Positions 23,101 through 36,600 of a DNA stretch of 52,919 nt are shown in pieces. The notes under the pieces are model-generated. The model was not told the origin of the DNA and did not search any database. It worked only from the letters and a program-made list of their open reading frames with translations. The stretch's first letter is position 1, and the number at the start of each line of letters is the position of its first letter. The position numbers and the translations under genes were made by a program. The DNA is from Collybiopsis luxurians FD-317 M1 (lineage: Eukaryota > Basidiomycota > Agaricomycetes > Agaricales > Omphalotaceae): NCBI GenBank assembly GCA_000827265.1, contig KN834755.1, positions 863,510-916,428 on the forward strand. Reading direction: 5' to 3'.

Positions 23101-25169
23101 GGGTTGGGAACATGGTGAGACGAAGGCTGAATATACACCGGAGACCTCAGCGGATCCGGATTGAGATAGGACAATGGATGATCTTTGGGAAATACCGACA
23201 CAATCTCCGATGCCCGAGTCAAATCGCGCATCTCGTCCTTTTCGCGCTGCGCAAAGTCGACGGTATTGGGCGGGGTTTTTGGTGGAAGACTGGAGGAAGG
23301 TGAGTCCCGAAGAGACACAGAAGAGCCTCCTCTTTCTCCTCCTTCGGACATGACAATGTCCCCATCCGGATCTTGGCAGAACGAAGTGGGAGATTGAGGA
23401 AGAATAGTAGAGAAAGACTTGGTTGTCCCTCCCCCTCCTAAACTCCCGGGTACTTCGCCTTCTGGACAAATCTTGACCACCAAATGCGGCATCTCTCGTC
23501 TAATCTCTTCTGCATTCGCATCGAGCAAGAACACGTTGTATCTGAGCGGGGTGTCATCGACATCACTGTCAGAGGTACGGCGTTCATCAGATGCCCTAGT
23601 GACATCGGCAGGTGCTTGCTCGTGCTTCTCTCCACTATCAACGGCGATAACAGAAGGAGAAGCCGAAGAAGATGCTATGTAAACAAAGGAAGGCAAAAAA
23701 AAGGGTAACCTTCTTTTCAGAGGTAATCGAAAATGGCAAGCGAACAAAGGTACCGACCTTCCCGCCCCTTGGATTCGCCTCCGACTCGTTCTCTTCTCTT
23801 CCTATCCACAGCTTGCTTGAATCGTCTCGCCAATCTAAGCGCATGAGCCGACTTGGCTGCGCCAGTAGAGTTTGGTGAGTAGACTACGATATCCGATACC
23901 GAAGCTAATATAGGCTAAATGTGCACTGTTAGCTTTCGAAAATACAACATCATAAGAAAACTGCGTACCACTTGAATTCCAAAATTCCGTAGCGAAATTC
24001 CCTCTGGGACATGGAGAGGAACAAACTCCCATTCGCCGTCGTCTTCATCCGGTCGAAGCTCCCGATCGCGTCCCTGTTCATCTCCACTCCTCGTGCCGTG
24101 GTTAATTGAGGTGGAGTGTACCTGTCTAAGAAGATCACAAGCGCGAAATGTGGATGTAAGGATCGGAGGTGGAGATGCTGCTTTGCGTGGGGCGTGTTTA
24201 TGATGGTGGCGAAGAGAAGAGGGATGTCCGTCCCCTTCTACAGACGGTGAGGACCTGTGTTCATTCCATACAAACAAGCAATAAATGATTGATTAGTGGG
24301 GTTGTGTAGAAACACAGTCTAGTACGTTACCTAGCGATTGGCTCCAATTCAAATTCGGTCAAAGCCGTAGAAGGTTCAGTGCCACTACTATCGGTGAATG
24401 CGGACGAAAATTCGGAGGAGGTGGTAGTGGTGGTCGAGGATTTAGCGTGGTGATTGGGGAGGTCGGTTGTACGAATGGGAGTGGGTAGGACAGTAGAACG
24501 ATGATGTACGGGATGCATATGTTTCTCGTCTGTACCCACACCTACGATTTCAACAACACCTGGGTTGTGATCATGGTCATGGACGTCGTCGCCAGAGTCA
24601 TTGTACTGAATGTCTAGGTCCATATCCATTCCGACTGCGGAGGGATAGGGTGTCGTTGAAACGGGGGATATAGGTTCACCAAACGAATCCGAAGAAGAGG
24701 AGTCGTCGTCGTCTTCGAACTCGTCTTCATCATCGAAATAGGAATCCGACGAGTCGTCGTAGTGTTCTTCAGACAGATTGCTATGCTGATGAACAAGAAT
24801 TCTGAGTTCCTTTTCAGGATTGTCGAGGTCGTCTTCGCAAATGACCCACATCAAGCCACGGTACTTGGGTACCTTTGCTCGACTTACTTTAGGATAGGAG
24901 GACTTGTCATCGTTGTAGACGGCCTGTTGACCTTGAGTGGCAAAAAAGAGATTCTGGGCTTGGTTGGTGCCCTCTATGCCGTGCAAGAATGGGAATAAGA
25001 CTGAATCAGGAGGATGAGAAAGAATATGATTAAAGTGAAGATCCTTGAACTGAGAAGCTGAGAGGGTATGTATGGCACGCGATGAGGTTGAGTTCGCGTC
25101 CAATTGGCCTATTGTCGGTAGTGCAGCAAGGAAATCTGGGCCATAGTTAAGACCGTATACTTGAGACAT
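20159..25169 (-). CDS. PPS1-like dual-specificity protein phosphatase
   Basis: Removes phosphate from Tyr and Ser/Thr of protein substrates; yeast Pps1 acts in cell-cycle control. Six exons (complement): 24331-25169, 23969-24254, 23758-23914, 20914-23674, 20474-20849, 20159-20410. Together they give 4671 nt and 1556 residues with consistent phases. The N-terminal region has HPPDSVLFPFLHGIEGTNQA, then GISLRNFGIQV and SVSDIVVYSPN, as in the fungal family. A very long Ser/Pro/Gly-rich, probably disordered insert fills the 2.8-kb exon, with a Glu/Arg-rich coiled-coil-like stretch (about 21590-21690) inside it. The C-terminal phosphatase domain starts at SRVLPFLYLGN and has the catalytic loop VHCRVGVSRSA, with Cys codon 20507-20509 and the general acid in the upstream VLDIQGVCDDG. 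The protein is about twice the length of yeast Pps1 because of the insert. A possible extra 48-nt in-frame intron in exon 2 (about 24075-24122) would leave the frame unchanged. Confidence 0.9.
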
Positions 25170-28100
25170 TGAGCTCGTTGTTCCGGACGATGAGCAGAAG
25201 GGTTATTTAGATGGACGTCGTGAGCAGCAATGAGAAGGGGTCGTTGGTAGACGTGGTGGTCGTGAAAGAAGCAAGAAACCAGGTCTCTCGACGTGAATGG
25301 AGGGATAGATTTGGGTTATTGAATGGAATTAAAGATCCCTATTCAATGTTTACGGCAATGCCGAGAACGGCCCAAGGCACGAGGCAGATCTAGATCGGGT
25401 CAGCTGACTCATGTGACTATTCTAGGTCTTTGTTCTCAAAAGAATTTCCTTCGGCGTTACCAATCCACTCGTCTGCCACTTTACACCCAATTGCTGTTGC
25501 AATTCCATCACATCTTCCATCAACTTCGATCCTTCCTTATCTCCGCTCTTATTACCCTTTACCTATCGGTAAATTCCGTTGCTGTGGAACTATCATTGCC
25601 TCGCTTTTTTGCGAATCAAGTTCCCAATCATCCCATTCTTCCATCTTTCAAAACAAGCCCAAGCCAAACCCAGCCGCAGCTCGTCTCCCCACAATTGTTA
25701 ATTTAATATTTGATGATAAGCAAAAACAACCTTTTCCTTGTCGTTGACTCGTGTATTTTAAACCGGTTCCTCAGCATCAAAACACAAATTTACTACGGCA
25801 CACACGCCGGCGCCCTTGATTTCTACGAAGACCGCGTTACCACGACAGTGAGAGCATATCACCTCTCTCTTACTGCCATCATCATTTATGCAGTCATAAT
25901 CCAGGTGTCACTCTCACACTCACTCTTTGACCGATTTCTCGAAGAAAAGAATTTCTGAAGTAATAAAATCCTCCTATTTCATTCAAAGCCAAATGATCCA
26001 AGCTATCCGCATCAAGGATCATCAATCAAGGCTCGAGTATCATGGACAATTGGTAAATCACAAGCCTACCCTTTACAGTGCATTCTGTCTTTCTAACTGT
26101 CCATACATGGTACTTCCTCCTTCATGATACTTTCTCCTTCACCAGTTCTACAGACCGGTTTTGTCTTCTACCCTCCTCCGGATGCGCGCAGCGTAGTGAT
26201 CATGGCCGTCATCCCCTCCTCGCAAACATCCGAACTGATCCCGAACTGGAACCCGGCTTCAATAATCGACTTGAATTGGAAACAACTTTATTTCTAAGGC
26301 CATTTATCTCAGCGTTGTCCCAAAAGGTAAGGTGTAATCACTATCTACACCGCTAAGACCTTAGCCTACGGGAGTATAGGATACTCGTTATACTCATTAC
26401 GCTGCTTTCGACGGAATTTTCTACATTGCCGATTCAAATTCGCACCATACAGTATGTCTACAAACTGTAACTTATTCATAAATAAATATGTCACTTATTG
26501 TACTCAAACGGGGTTGAAGATAAACTTTCAATTTATCACATTGCAGTGCGGACGGTTCAAGCTCCGTGAACTTGCTCCAGCTGCTGTTTAACACATAGCC
26601 TATCCAGCGCCCGCTGCTGGCACTGACATACAACTCCTGCTTCCCGTACCATCTCGTACCCGTATCTTTTTTCAACTGCGTTCACAACCAAGCTACCATC
26701 ACTAACATTTACTTACTAATGTAGTTATATACCTCTCGCGGCCACACTGCTCCTAATTTCTACTTCACTTCACTTCATTCTGAAGCATATCATTCCAGTG
26801 TGTCGTTCAGAGGTCAAGCTCATCACCATGATCCATGATCCCCAGAACATGAACCACTTGATATCAATCGCATATCATAAATATCCTACATCACAACTTA
26901 TAAATCATATGAATGCCTAGTCAAGTACATCAATGCATACGGGGTTCCCGGGATGCCACAGCTCTGGGAACCTTGTTACTTATAGGACGGGGACATTGGC
27001 AATGGATATCGTGAACTCCAACGCGAGCGCTCATGCAACTTTCCATTTTATCCATTGATATTCCACGTCCCAACGATTGATCTCATCACTCCGTTCGATC
27101 GCACTTGGCTATAACAAGGGTGGTATGTATTCCTGTCCTACATAAAACTTTTGCTGCGGAAGATGGTTGCAGCATATACACGCCTTACTGGTCATTTGGA
27201 AGTAACGATATGAGCAAAGTCTCCATATCGATACAAGCCCTCCATAAGCTCATCCTCATCTGCATCACACTCCCCGATCGGAGTCGTATGTAGGAGTGAA
27301 ACATCATCTCAATTAGCCTGTATACGGCACCTGGTTCTATACGTAAAATAAGTAGTCATCAACCGAACATTCAACAAATTATTGAATCAACAGCCCACAA
27401 AAATGGAAAACTAGGAACCAGCAAAGTTCAGAACGACGCAAAGACAAATGACCGTATGGACGATTCATGAAATCATGATGTTAAGATGAGCACTATATGC
27501 CAAATTGGTTTATGCCTTACCAGTCGGAGCATACTTACTGCCAGTAGGTAAGGTTTATATTAATAGCTCGGTAGGTAAGAAATCTCCAACGCATTCATTG
27601 TAATCGTATCATCGACATTGTCAGTATTCTCCATTTTGAGATTCACTCTCCGTTCGTACTACACGCATTCATTCCCAAGCTCGACGTGGCCGCAAAGTCA
27701 AACTCGATCTCTCATAAATTGAAAGTACCGTAGGTGCTCATAAAGAGGCAAGAGCGGTGGGGAAGGTTCAGGACTAACACTAGACACGGCTGTCAAGATC
27801 CGGGACATACTTGTTGCGGTACCTTTAATTGCCATCAATATCTGCACATCCTTCCTGTGCACTGTTCAAGCGGTATCAACCCAACTCGTAAGTCTATAGA
27901 TCCAGTTTATGTACACACTGACGGTTGAAAGTTACTAAAGGATGAGGTGATTCCCCTCCCTAGGTACAGTACTTTGGAGGTACTTTTCAGCATTTCTGGC
28001 GTCCGCTGCTGAGTGCTTTAATCTCCGAAGAAGTACATGTTCCGTTTCATTATCGTGTCATTCTTGTATTCAAAAACCCCTATGCCCGCTCTTCAAGCCT

Positions 28101-30956
28101 TGAAGTTCTTCCTGGACGTCTCTCAACCCAAGTACTTACAGCCAGCTTTTCCATACATCTTATCTTCTCCGCGATTATTCAATATCTTATCCTTATTGCA
28201 AACTATGTCGACATCTACTGGTAAGAAGGAACAAGTGACGGACCTTATTACTAATAACTTTCACCGCGGTAAGCCATGGCCTACGAGACATTGTATTTGT
28301 GGCATCCACGTACTTGGCAAATGCCCGTTATCGTTCTACTTGGGGCTTTCCAGGGCCCAGAATGCATTGCTGAAGTATTCCTTGAAGCTCTTTCTTTGGT
28401 CAAGCACTCATTCATTTCCTTATAAATCGCTACCATGCTGTCTTGGACTTAGTTTGCAAGATCTTACATAGTACTAACTGGAATTTTATCCTCCCTGATC
28501 TATCTCAAAATCTGTATGTATCGTTCCTTCTTCGGCAGCTCAGCCAGTCTGTACTCTGAACATACATAATTCTTGGTATCAGTCGAAGTAATTCGGTTTA
28601 TCGGAGAGCGACTCTCGCAATGCCCGAGTACCTGCACACACATATTCTAATCCACTTCAACTTAAACCCGACTGCCTAGCTGTGGCTGCCCCGCTGCGGC
28701 TAGAAAGGCGCCACCATCATGGCCTGGATTGAGTTTCAAACCATCGTGTGCCTCATAAATACAGTTCTTATCTTCTATAAGTTCAAGAATAGCAACTTGT
28801 GAAAAAAACAAACCATCAACTCCGCTAGTCTTGATTCGCCGAGGGCTTCCATCGAGCCAAGTACCTGGTGTAATGAGGTGTATTGACAGGTCCATAGCTC
28901 GCCCACGTTTATTATCGACATAGTCACCGAGGCAATTGCCTACGATTATGGTCACTTGACCAACTTCAAGTTTGAGAAATCAAGAATTTGAGAATACCTC
29001 TCTGGCAGTTCCATAACACTTAACCTTCTTTTTCCCAATCACTGGCTAGGGGATGCGAGGGAAGTTCGTACTGTATCCAAGTAGTTCCTTCATAGATACT
29101 AAGATAGGGCCTAGCCTCATGTGGTGGAACGTTTTTATCGATCCTCATCGACTTTCCATCTTCCCACTGCTCTGCGGGCCCTTCCGTCGGACGGAAATCA
29201 TCCCTCTGCGTGCATAAATAGCAAAGTCAATAAACACATAACCTTTAAAGTCAAAGTGTCAATATCCGATGACCAGGGTCCACTGGATCGGTGCATTCAA
29301 GTGCGTTCAGTGATTGATTCGTTGACATTTGACGCATACATCGACGATGTTCAGATCTGCTGACGTAGTCATACTGTATACTCTATATAGCAGAAAGATC
29401 TTTTGTCATTTCAAGGATATTCGAATCACCCGGATAAGGATTCATCCGAGAAAGCGCACACCCACAGAGAAAAATGCAAGTTAACTGCTATCTTATATGC
29501 GCAGGCTAATCTACTTATGTACCTGACAACTGTAAAGAATCGAGCGAACAAGCATGGTGAACTTTTCCTAGGTACTCACGGATCTCAATATTCTTAATCC
29601 AAGCTCAAGCTCCGTATTCGAAGTTCTTATCAGATTGTTCCGCCGAGGGCATTGTATTGCATTGCAATGGGTGTCAGGCTCCCGCCTCTACCGTACTAGA
29701 AATAAAACCCCAGCTTTGGGTACTATTCCAAGTCCTGCGAGACCGTATCTTCGTATCTTCACGCTTCCACTGCTACCGCACCAGGCCAAATTACCACAGC
29801 CACATGCAAGTGGATATGCAGAAGTATTCTTTCTCAAGAAGAGCTCTCACACTTGGGAAGTAGGCTCCTCTTCTTCCCGAGCCTTTGCCGTGCATTGCAA
29901 AATAATTGTCAACTACATAAATAAACGCCTCTTTGATATCCGCAACAATGGGTCCCTACTTTGATACCTACACAGACTCGTACCTGCGCCTGGGACCTTT
30001 GATCTCATCAGGACGCATGGCATATACCTACCTGCAACTTCGAGATTGTTCCTACAGTGCCCGCTCCTCTGCATCTCATCGCAATCAAACAAAAAGCTGG
30101 GGAGACGCCAGGACCCATACTTTCTTTCGAATGATACCCCTTCCCCACCCCCGCATAATGGAGCTGATTGGCGGAGTTAATAATCCCTCGAATACATATA
30201 GATTTATATATCTGTCGTAAACATCCGTAAACTCGTAATTGTATGCACCGAACCTAGTGCCAACGCCTATTGCCACAAAGTGTTTGAAGCTAAGCAAAAA
30301 AATTGAGACGGAGTTTCGTTAGAGCTGAATCAAGTGTATTGACGGCTCAAAAGGAAAAAAAAAATAAAGAATTACTGTTGGGCTGTTACGTACAAGCAGT
30401 TTCTCGCGAGATCTTGGACCTTCAGGGCCGACAGATTACAAAATTCTGCCTAGACTCCGTCTCTACATTTATTCATATTGGGCCTCAAAAACCTCCGTCC
30501 GTTCGTTCGCAAAGAAGACCAGCTTATCGCTCGCGGAACTTGATCATATAATAAATTCCGAGGACTCAGATAGAATGGTCGAAGCGGAGAAAGTGGAAAA
30601 AACGGAGGCAAAACAAAAGTGACAGCTCTTATGCGGACAAACGCGACAACCGGAAATTGGCTATCATTCCATTTCTTATCATGAATGTTTCGCTTGAAGT
30701 TGAGACTCCTCGAGACTTTGCTTGCAAAAGAAAGGTCTACCTTATATGAACCCGACAATCGCCCGACCATATTGCTCTTATTCGGGATGATCCGCGCTAC
30801 GGCGCGTTAGTCTTTGAGCGTAGTACACCCCCTATGACGTAACCCTCGAGCTCGGTCAAAGCTGTCCTTACCAACCCAAATCCGTTCGCTGCAAGGCAAG
30901 GTCAGTCTCTTAACATCGAAACCATAAATCCAACAAACCGGGTCCCAGTTCGATCC
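25170..30956. other. Long region without a recognisable gene
   Basis: About 5.8 kb upstream of the phosphatase start. Base composition is mixed and not CpG-depleted, unlike the right-hand repeat compartment. Short frames occur (for example 28037-28471 plus, 144 codons; 29635-29964 plus; 30450-30770 minus), but none has recognisable motifs or convincing splice partners. The first few hundred bases should contain the phosphatase promoter. The rest could hold a noncoding transcript or small lineage-specific genes that I cannot see. Confidence 0.4.
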
Positions 30957-31103
30957 TTACTGTGTTCTATCGCAATGCGCTGAAGAACCACCACCTATCT
31001 CCATCTGCATAAGCAAATCATCTACAAAGCACAACGCCAGATGCTCATCTACGGTACCACTCCTATCGACATCAGAAAACCCAGAATTTTATTCATCGTC
31101 AAT
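30957..31103 (-). pseudogene. Duplicated terminal exon of the adjacent Zn2Cys6 gene
   Basis: The minus-strand frame reads SGFSDVDRSGTVDEHLALCF, then VDDLLMQMEIGGGSS and a TAA at 30957-30959. This parallels the true last exon of the regulator (SGFSYADENG..., VDDLLTQMEMGS). An AG acceptor precedes it, but codon 5 is a TAA (ATT GAC GAT GAA TAA), so it could not serve as a full alternative exon. The distance to the real exon is about 70 bp. Confidence 0.7.
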
Positions 31104-31170
31104 CTATGCAATGGTCAAGATGTCCTCTTCAGCCCAAACCTCTGCAAATCGTCTCTCTACTTTTCACAAA

Positions 31171-33521
31171 CTAGGTCCAGGTCGAAATATACGGCATACC
31201 AAGAACCGAAGAACCGCCACCTGCACCGGTACTACCCATCTCCATCTGCGTGAGCAAATCATCTACAAAACACGAAGCCAAATGCTCATTGATACTCTCC
31301 ACAATACCATTCTCATCGGCATAGGAAAATCCAGACATTAGAAGAGCGTCGCGAAAGCTGAAACGGGTGTTCGCAAGTTAGAGCGATTGGATATCGAGAA
31401 AATTGAAACATAGAGGCTGAGCACTAACCATTCAAGTGCCTGCGAACACTGCACACGAGAAATCATGCCGTTCACGTTCACAACATTCAAATTTTCTTCC
31501 ATCAAGAACCTAGCCCATTTCGCTAGGTCACCCCGGTACGTGAATCGTAATGGATTAGGGCTGTCCCTTAGAACTTCGCACAGCTCCACAGCAGTCCTCG
31601 CCATTAAAGACCGAGCAAGGTTATGATGCATTTGCATTCGTTCCCGGAATCTATCAGCGGCTGTGGTAGAATTGATATATCCAGTCGTTGAATTATTGCT
31701 GGAAGGGGATAAAGTGAAGTGTACCGAGCGATCTCTGACAAGTTCGTATACAGTGAGAATTAAAGAGCTCCATGCTATAACAACACCATGTCTGAACGAA
31801 CGAAGGTGGAATAATTGCAGGGGTGGAGGCAAAGGCGGTTCAGATCCGTTGATCCGGCTCTCGAGTTGCTGTCTGAGGCGAGCAATCTGGTCTAATCCAG
31901 CAACTAGGAAGGTATGAAAAAGATCGAGGGAGGCAAAGTGTTTGATTAGGAAGCCTTCATTAAGTGGTTGACTTCGAGCAAATGCTATACGAATGACAAA
32001 GGAAGGGACAGCGTATGATCAGTAGAATTCAAATAGGTAAGTAAACGCCCCTCACCTCCAGTAAGATTTTCTAAGGTTTCTCGGGCGAGGTGGAGGTAGT
32101 GATGAGCGACTTTAGCCATTAATTAGCGTTTAGGATTTATATCGTAGTTAAGTGAAACGCTTAGATCTCACATGCATGAACGGACATGAAAGCGTCTGAA
32201 GTAGTCCAAGAACTAGCGGAACATGAGGAAATCAATTGCTCCAAGGTCTCTGGTTGATGGACAGGAACAAGGAAGCGCTCTTCATTGCTAGAACTGGGTC
32301 GCCTGGTAAGCGAAAAAAAGAAAAACACCGCCAGCTTCAAGCGAGACACACTAACAAAGAAATAGATTTTCCTGAAAGTAAAGCGCCCACCGCGTCGATC
32401 AGCTTTAAGAAAGAAGCATTATAAACCACTTTCGTAACCAGCAAAGCTAAAGCTCACCATATGCCCGTGAAGACTCAAGGGGCTGGCATCGAATCTCTGA
32501 TTCTCCACGAGAAACTTCATATGGTGCGCAGAAGCACATTGATAAGGTGAGGAGCCATTTCCAAGCATCACTAGGACCAAGAGTCAAATGCAATCAACAA
32601 AAGAATCGCAAGAGGGAAAAACGTACTGTAACTCAAATGACCTAGTAGCCAGCAGGAAGCTGCATTCTCTCTCGACGGATTAGTAGTAATACCTTCTTGA
32701 TTCCCTAACCATATCGCCTCTGCCCACAATTGTCGCACCAGAGGCTCCCTTCGCAGGCCATACGGACGAAGATCAGGTACCACAGATGCTTTGAGCGGAG
32801 CATTGCTCGAAAAAATGTCGATATGCTCAGGAGTGACTTGCGCATTTCCCAAGATAAAGGAATTAGCCGAAAAAAGTGAAGCAACCGTGATGATGCAATG
32901 TACAAGAACTCGGTCTTGAGGATGAAGACGAAGCGGGTCCCATGAGTTTAGACGCAGCGATTCTTCAAGCTTGGAACGCCTCAGAAACAAATGCACGTTG
33001 TAATGCGAATCACGAAACGCTGCGGAACTGCGTCAATTTAGGATTTGTCGGATTAGGATCTCATGGGCGTACTTTCGAATAGCTCTTGCACTATCTCCGG
33101 TGGAAGTTCCAAAGTAGGAGGTACCGGCAAAGGTTCACCAAGTATATTGGTAGCCGAATGACGAGAATACAGAATTACTGCAGCAGATTCTTCCCTGCCG
33201 GTGCTGGGAGTACTAATAGAGGCTGAAGATGCTGGCGTTGATGATGAAGAAGTTTGCACCCGATGAGATTCAGAAGCTAGGATTTCAGCTTTGGTCCTTC
33301 GTTTGCGACGAACAACTGGTGTTGTGGTGCAACTAAAGAAATACGCCAAGTAGGCCAGCGAAATCCGCAGCAAGTTTGAGTAGCACACACTTTACTCCTT
33401 TCTCCACGCAACGAGGACATGGACCATCTGGCTGAGGATGACAGAGAACACGTCTAGCTTTACAGTAGTCGCAGGCTGGCGGTTTCTTTCGCTTCAAAGA
33501 CCTGGCTTGGATCGCGGACAT
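31171..33521 (-). CDS. Zn2Cys6 fungal transcription factor
   Basis: A nuclear DNA-binding regulator. Nine exons (complement): 33391-33521, 33073-33332, 32627-33019, 32458-32570, 32356-32402, 32172-32302, 32056-32109, 31429-31984, 31171-31357, for 1872 nt and 623 residues. The N-terminal binuclear zinc cluster has CDYCKARRVLC, then CPRC and a sixth Cys supplied by exon 2 just after the first intron. A basic patch VVRRKRRTK follows, then a Ser/Thr-rich linker. The remainder has the helical pattern of the fungal-specific regulatory region (FRDSHYNVHLFLRRSK, QDRVLVHCIITVASLF, REPLVRQLWAEAIWL). The 47-nt exon 32356-32402 is needed to keep phase between exons 4 and 6. It starts 102 bp downstream of the CSC1-like stop, on the same strand. 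Target genes are unknown, and no metabolic cluster is present to suggest one. Confidence 0.9.
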
Positions 33522-33623
33522 GGGCGCGGTTCATTGACATGTATCATGGGCGCTTATCAAACCGACGCTGACCGCTCCGTGGGCGGCTGATCTTCGGGAA
33601 CATTGATACCGACTCATCCATAT

Positions 33624-36600
33624 CTACAAACGACTATAGCTACCAGCCCCAGTACTTTCAGGTGGCGCCTTCGTAACTTCCACCACCCCCTTCACATCCA
33701 TCACCGCACCCTCATCACTCGCTCTAACCCCAGCCCCCTCCAAATACTCTACCAACACCCGACTCAACCCCAACGGATCCCTCGGGATCCAAATGTACGG
33801 TTGTTCAGCATACGTCGAAGGATGATCGAACGCGTGTTCATCGAGCGAATCCTGCAACGATGAAGACGACACTTCACTGGTATCCAAATTGGGTAGGGGT
33901 GGGGATGGGGCGTTTTGCTGATTTTGGCTTCCCTCTTCTTCTCTGTTCAAGGCGCGCGCGTCGGAAGTATCGGCTTTCCCTTCTCCTTCACCTTGTCCTT
34001 CTTGTGCGTCTTCAACGAGGGAAGATTCCACTTTTCCAGGTCGTCCATCCGGGGATGCACCATCATCTCCATATACACGCTCTCCTTCTCCCGCATTCAA
34101 TCCCAAATCCGCATTCGCTTCTGTTACTACCTCCGCCGAACCAGCTCCTGAGGAAGAAGCCTCACCATCACCATTCCCTCTTTCCAAATCCTCAGCAGGT
34201 GCACCCCGATTTCTTCTTCTTCCTGATGGTGACGCTGATGATGATCCAGACGAGTCAAAGCCCAACCTCATTCTCGCTGTCACCGTCTCGAACGGAGTCT
34301 TGTCCATCTTTTTCCCTATTCGTTTCCGAACGTTCTCCATAACTGGTAAAGCGCAAGGGTTCCCAAAAAGAAATGAAAAGGTCAAAATAAGCGATTTGTT
34401 TTCCCAATGAAGATGCAGATCGAGACTCAGATAGGAAGGAGAAGGAACGCGATGAAAGACGGAAAGAGACTTACAATCCTGGCTAAACAAATCCATCTCT
34501 CCCCCTCCACCTCCACCACCCTGCCCGAACCTATCGGCAAGATCCTTCGTAGCCAGTGACATGGGTAGATATTGCGTGAGAGCTGCAAGAATCAAACAAG
34601 GTATGGTTAAGATAAGAAGACAGAAACATTAATTAACGACATTCATTTGACAACGCCAGAAAAAGAACAACATGGGCAAGCATGTATTTGGAGCTCCGAA
34701 GAAGCGAAGAAGCAACACATTACTCACGAGCAAAACTTCGATTCAGCAACACATGAGCCCAAACAGTGATGGCAAATAGGACGAGCATCAAAATTCCTTG
34801 CGTCAACGCGACAAATCTCGATACTGGTTCAGAACTCTTGAGGAAGAAGAGCGACGCTAGACAGATTTGTTCGATATACAGTCCGACAACTACAAGGCAC
34901 ACGGGGGGAGGGGGTTTTGTTCAGCTAGACGTAGAGTACAAGACGACCGCAGTACAATACTCACAAAGATTCGACACAGCCATTGGGAAATAACCTCCAC
35001 CCGATTCTCTCGATTCAGGTTGATCAAAAACTTGAAGGAATACTATAGAGCCATGAAGCTGTCAGCCTTCTAGTCACAAAAAGAAAAAAAATCAAAAGCA
35101 CGACACTCACAAAACTTCCACGCAATATAATAACACCCGTAAGCTACAAACGCCGCATCTCAAGCATCAATACCAATGTACCAAGCCAGAACCATAGACA
35201 AAAGACAGCCTCTTACTAATGAATGCCAACAGATTGATCAACGGATTCAACGCGCTATAAGCGAACCCAATCGTCGCCAAGAGCGAAAGCCGAGGTAGAA
35301 GGGTACCAAAATCGGCCTAGAACGGTCTCAGCAAGAAAAAACCAAAGAATACCCAGGTGACACTTTTAGATCTGAGCCCGAAAACCCACCGAAGGCATCA
35401 AGAACGTAACCTATACGTACAACATGAAACAAGTTCAAAGGGGCAAGATTCAGTCAGTAATCCGAAGAAAAACGTCGAGGTCGAGGTTCTAGCCGGCGAA
35501 TAAACGAGCTTACATTGAAAGCCTGCCTCGGCGTCCTACCCAAGAACCATTTCCCAAAGTAATAGCCCAAGACTTGGAAAAGCTGGGCCAGAGCGCTTCC
35601 TGCTCCCGCCAGACCTTGCGTTACTGCGAAAAATCACGGTACCAAAAGAAGATGTGTCCAGCCCACCATTCGTCAAAAAAGTACATCAGTATACGGGTGG
35701 AACCGACTAACCCATGTACGTCAAAAAGAACAACGAAGCTCCGGGAAGCTTTCGGGCCATTTGCTGTACGGTATGTGTAGGGTTATCGAATATCTGCGAA
35801 ACTTCGAGGTGAGGCCGAATAGACAAATATATAATCTATTGAAAGGTATACGAACCTCCTCAAGAACTAAGTTATGATAAAACGGAAAAATTCAGTCTCC
35901 GTTAGACTACGGCATACTCTATGTATGTTGTAAATATACGTACCCTGAGTAAGCCCAGACGACAAAGTGACGATCAAGAAACCGTGTCTGGAAAACAGAG
36001 CGTGTGCCCATTAGCTCGGCCGAGACAAAAAATAGCAAAACAGCGGAAGGAACACAACGTACATGAGGAGAAACAAGAAAAACCGTCGGTACAGGCTCAC
36101 AGAGATGAGAGAGTGACGAGGGAGACCTTCGTACCACGCCAGCCCTACAACGCCATGAAAAATCACTCTCAGCCTACTCTTCAACATACCGTCACCTACC
36201 TCTCAGTACGAAAGGCATAACCGCAAATAACGCGGCTAATAACACCGGAGGAAGTAAACCTTGAATCAGACTTTGCACAGAGGTAGGCGCTACAAATTGT
36301 AGGTAAGCTCTCAGAAATACCCAAAGTCCGCGTTTACGGATACACACCATGACAAATCCACTCCAACCAAACGAAGTTTTTACACAGCGCGCCAACATTA
36401 CTCAACGTCCCAATAAATGCCACAGGGAAAGAATACAGAATGATAAGCCCTATCGTTATCATCCACGACATCGTAACCTTTGACCGCGTCTTTAGCGCGT
36501 CGTCGTCGAGATTATGCCATACGATATCGGCAGGATGCGTTTCGATGAACTTGTCGTTCATCTGCAGTACTTTATGATATGACACGCATTGGGCGAGGAT

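Noticed and set aside
23635..23757. Alternative 123-bp intron in the phosphatase ending at gttgatag
   Set aside because: An exact recount of exon 23758-23914 (157 nt) shows that only the acceptor before 23674 keeps the reading frame.
28037..28471. 144-codon ORF as a gene
   Set aside because: No recognisable motif and no promoter or splice support; length is within chance for 6 kb scanned in six frames.
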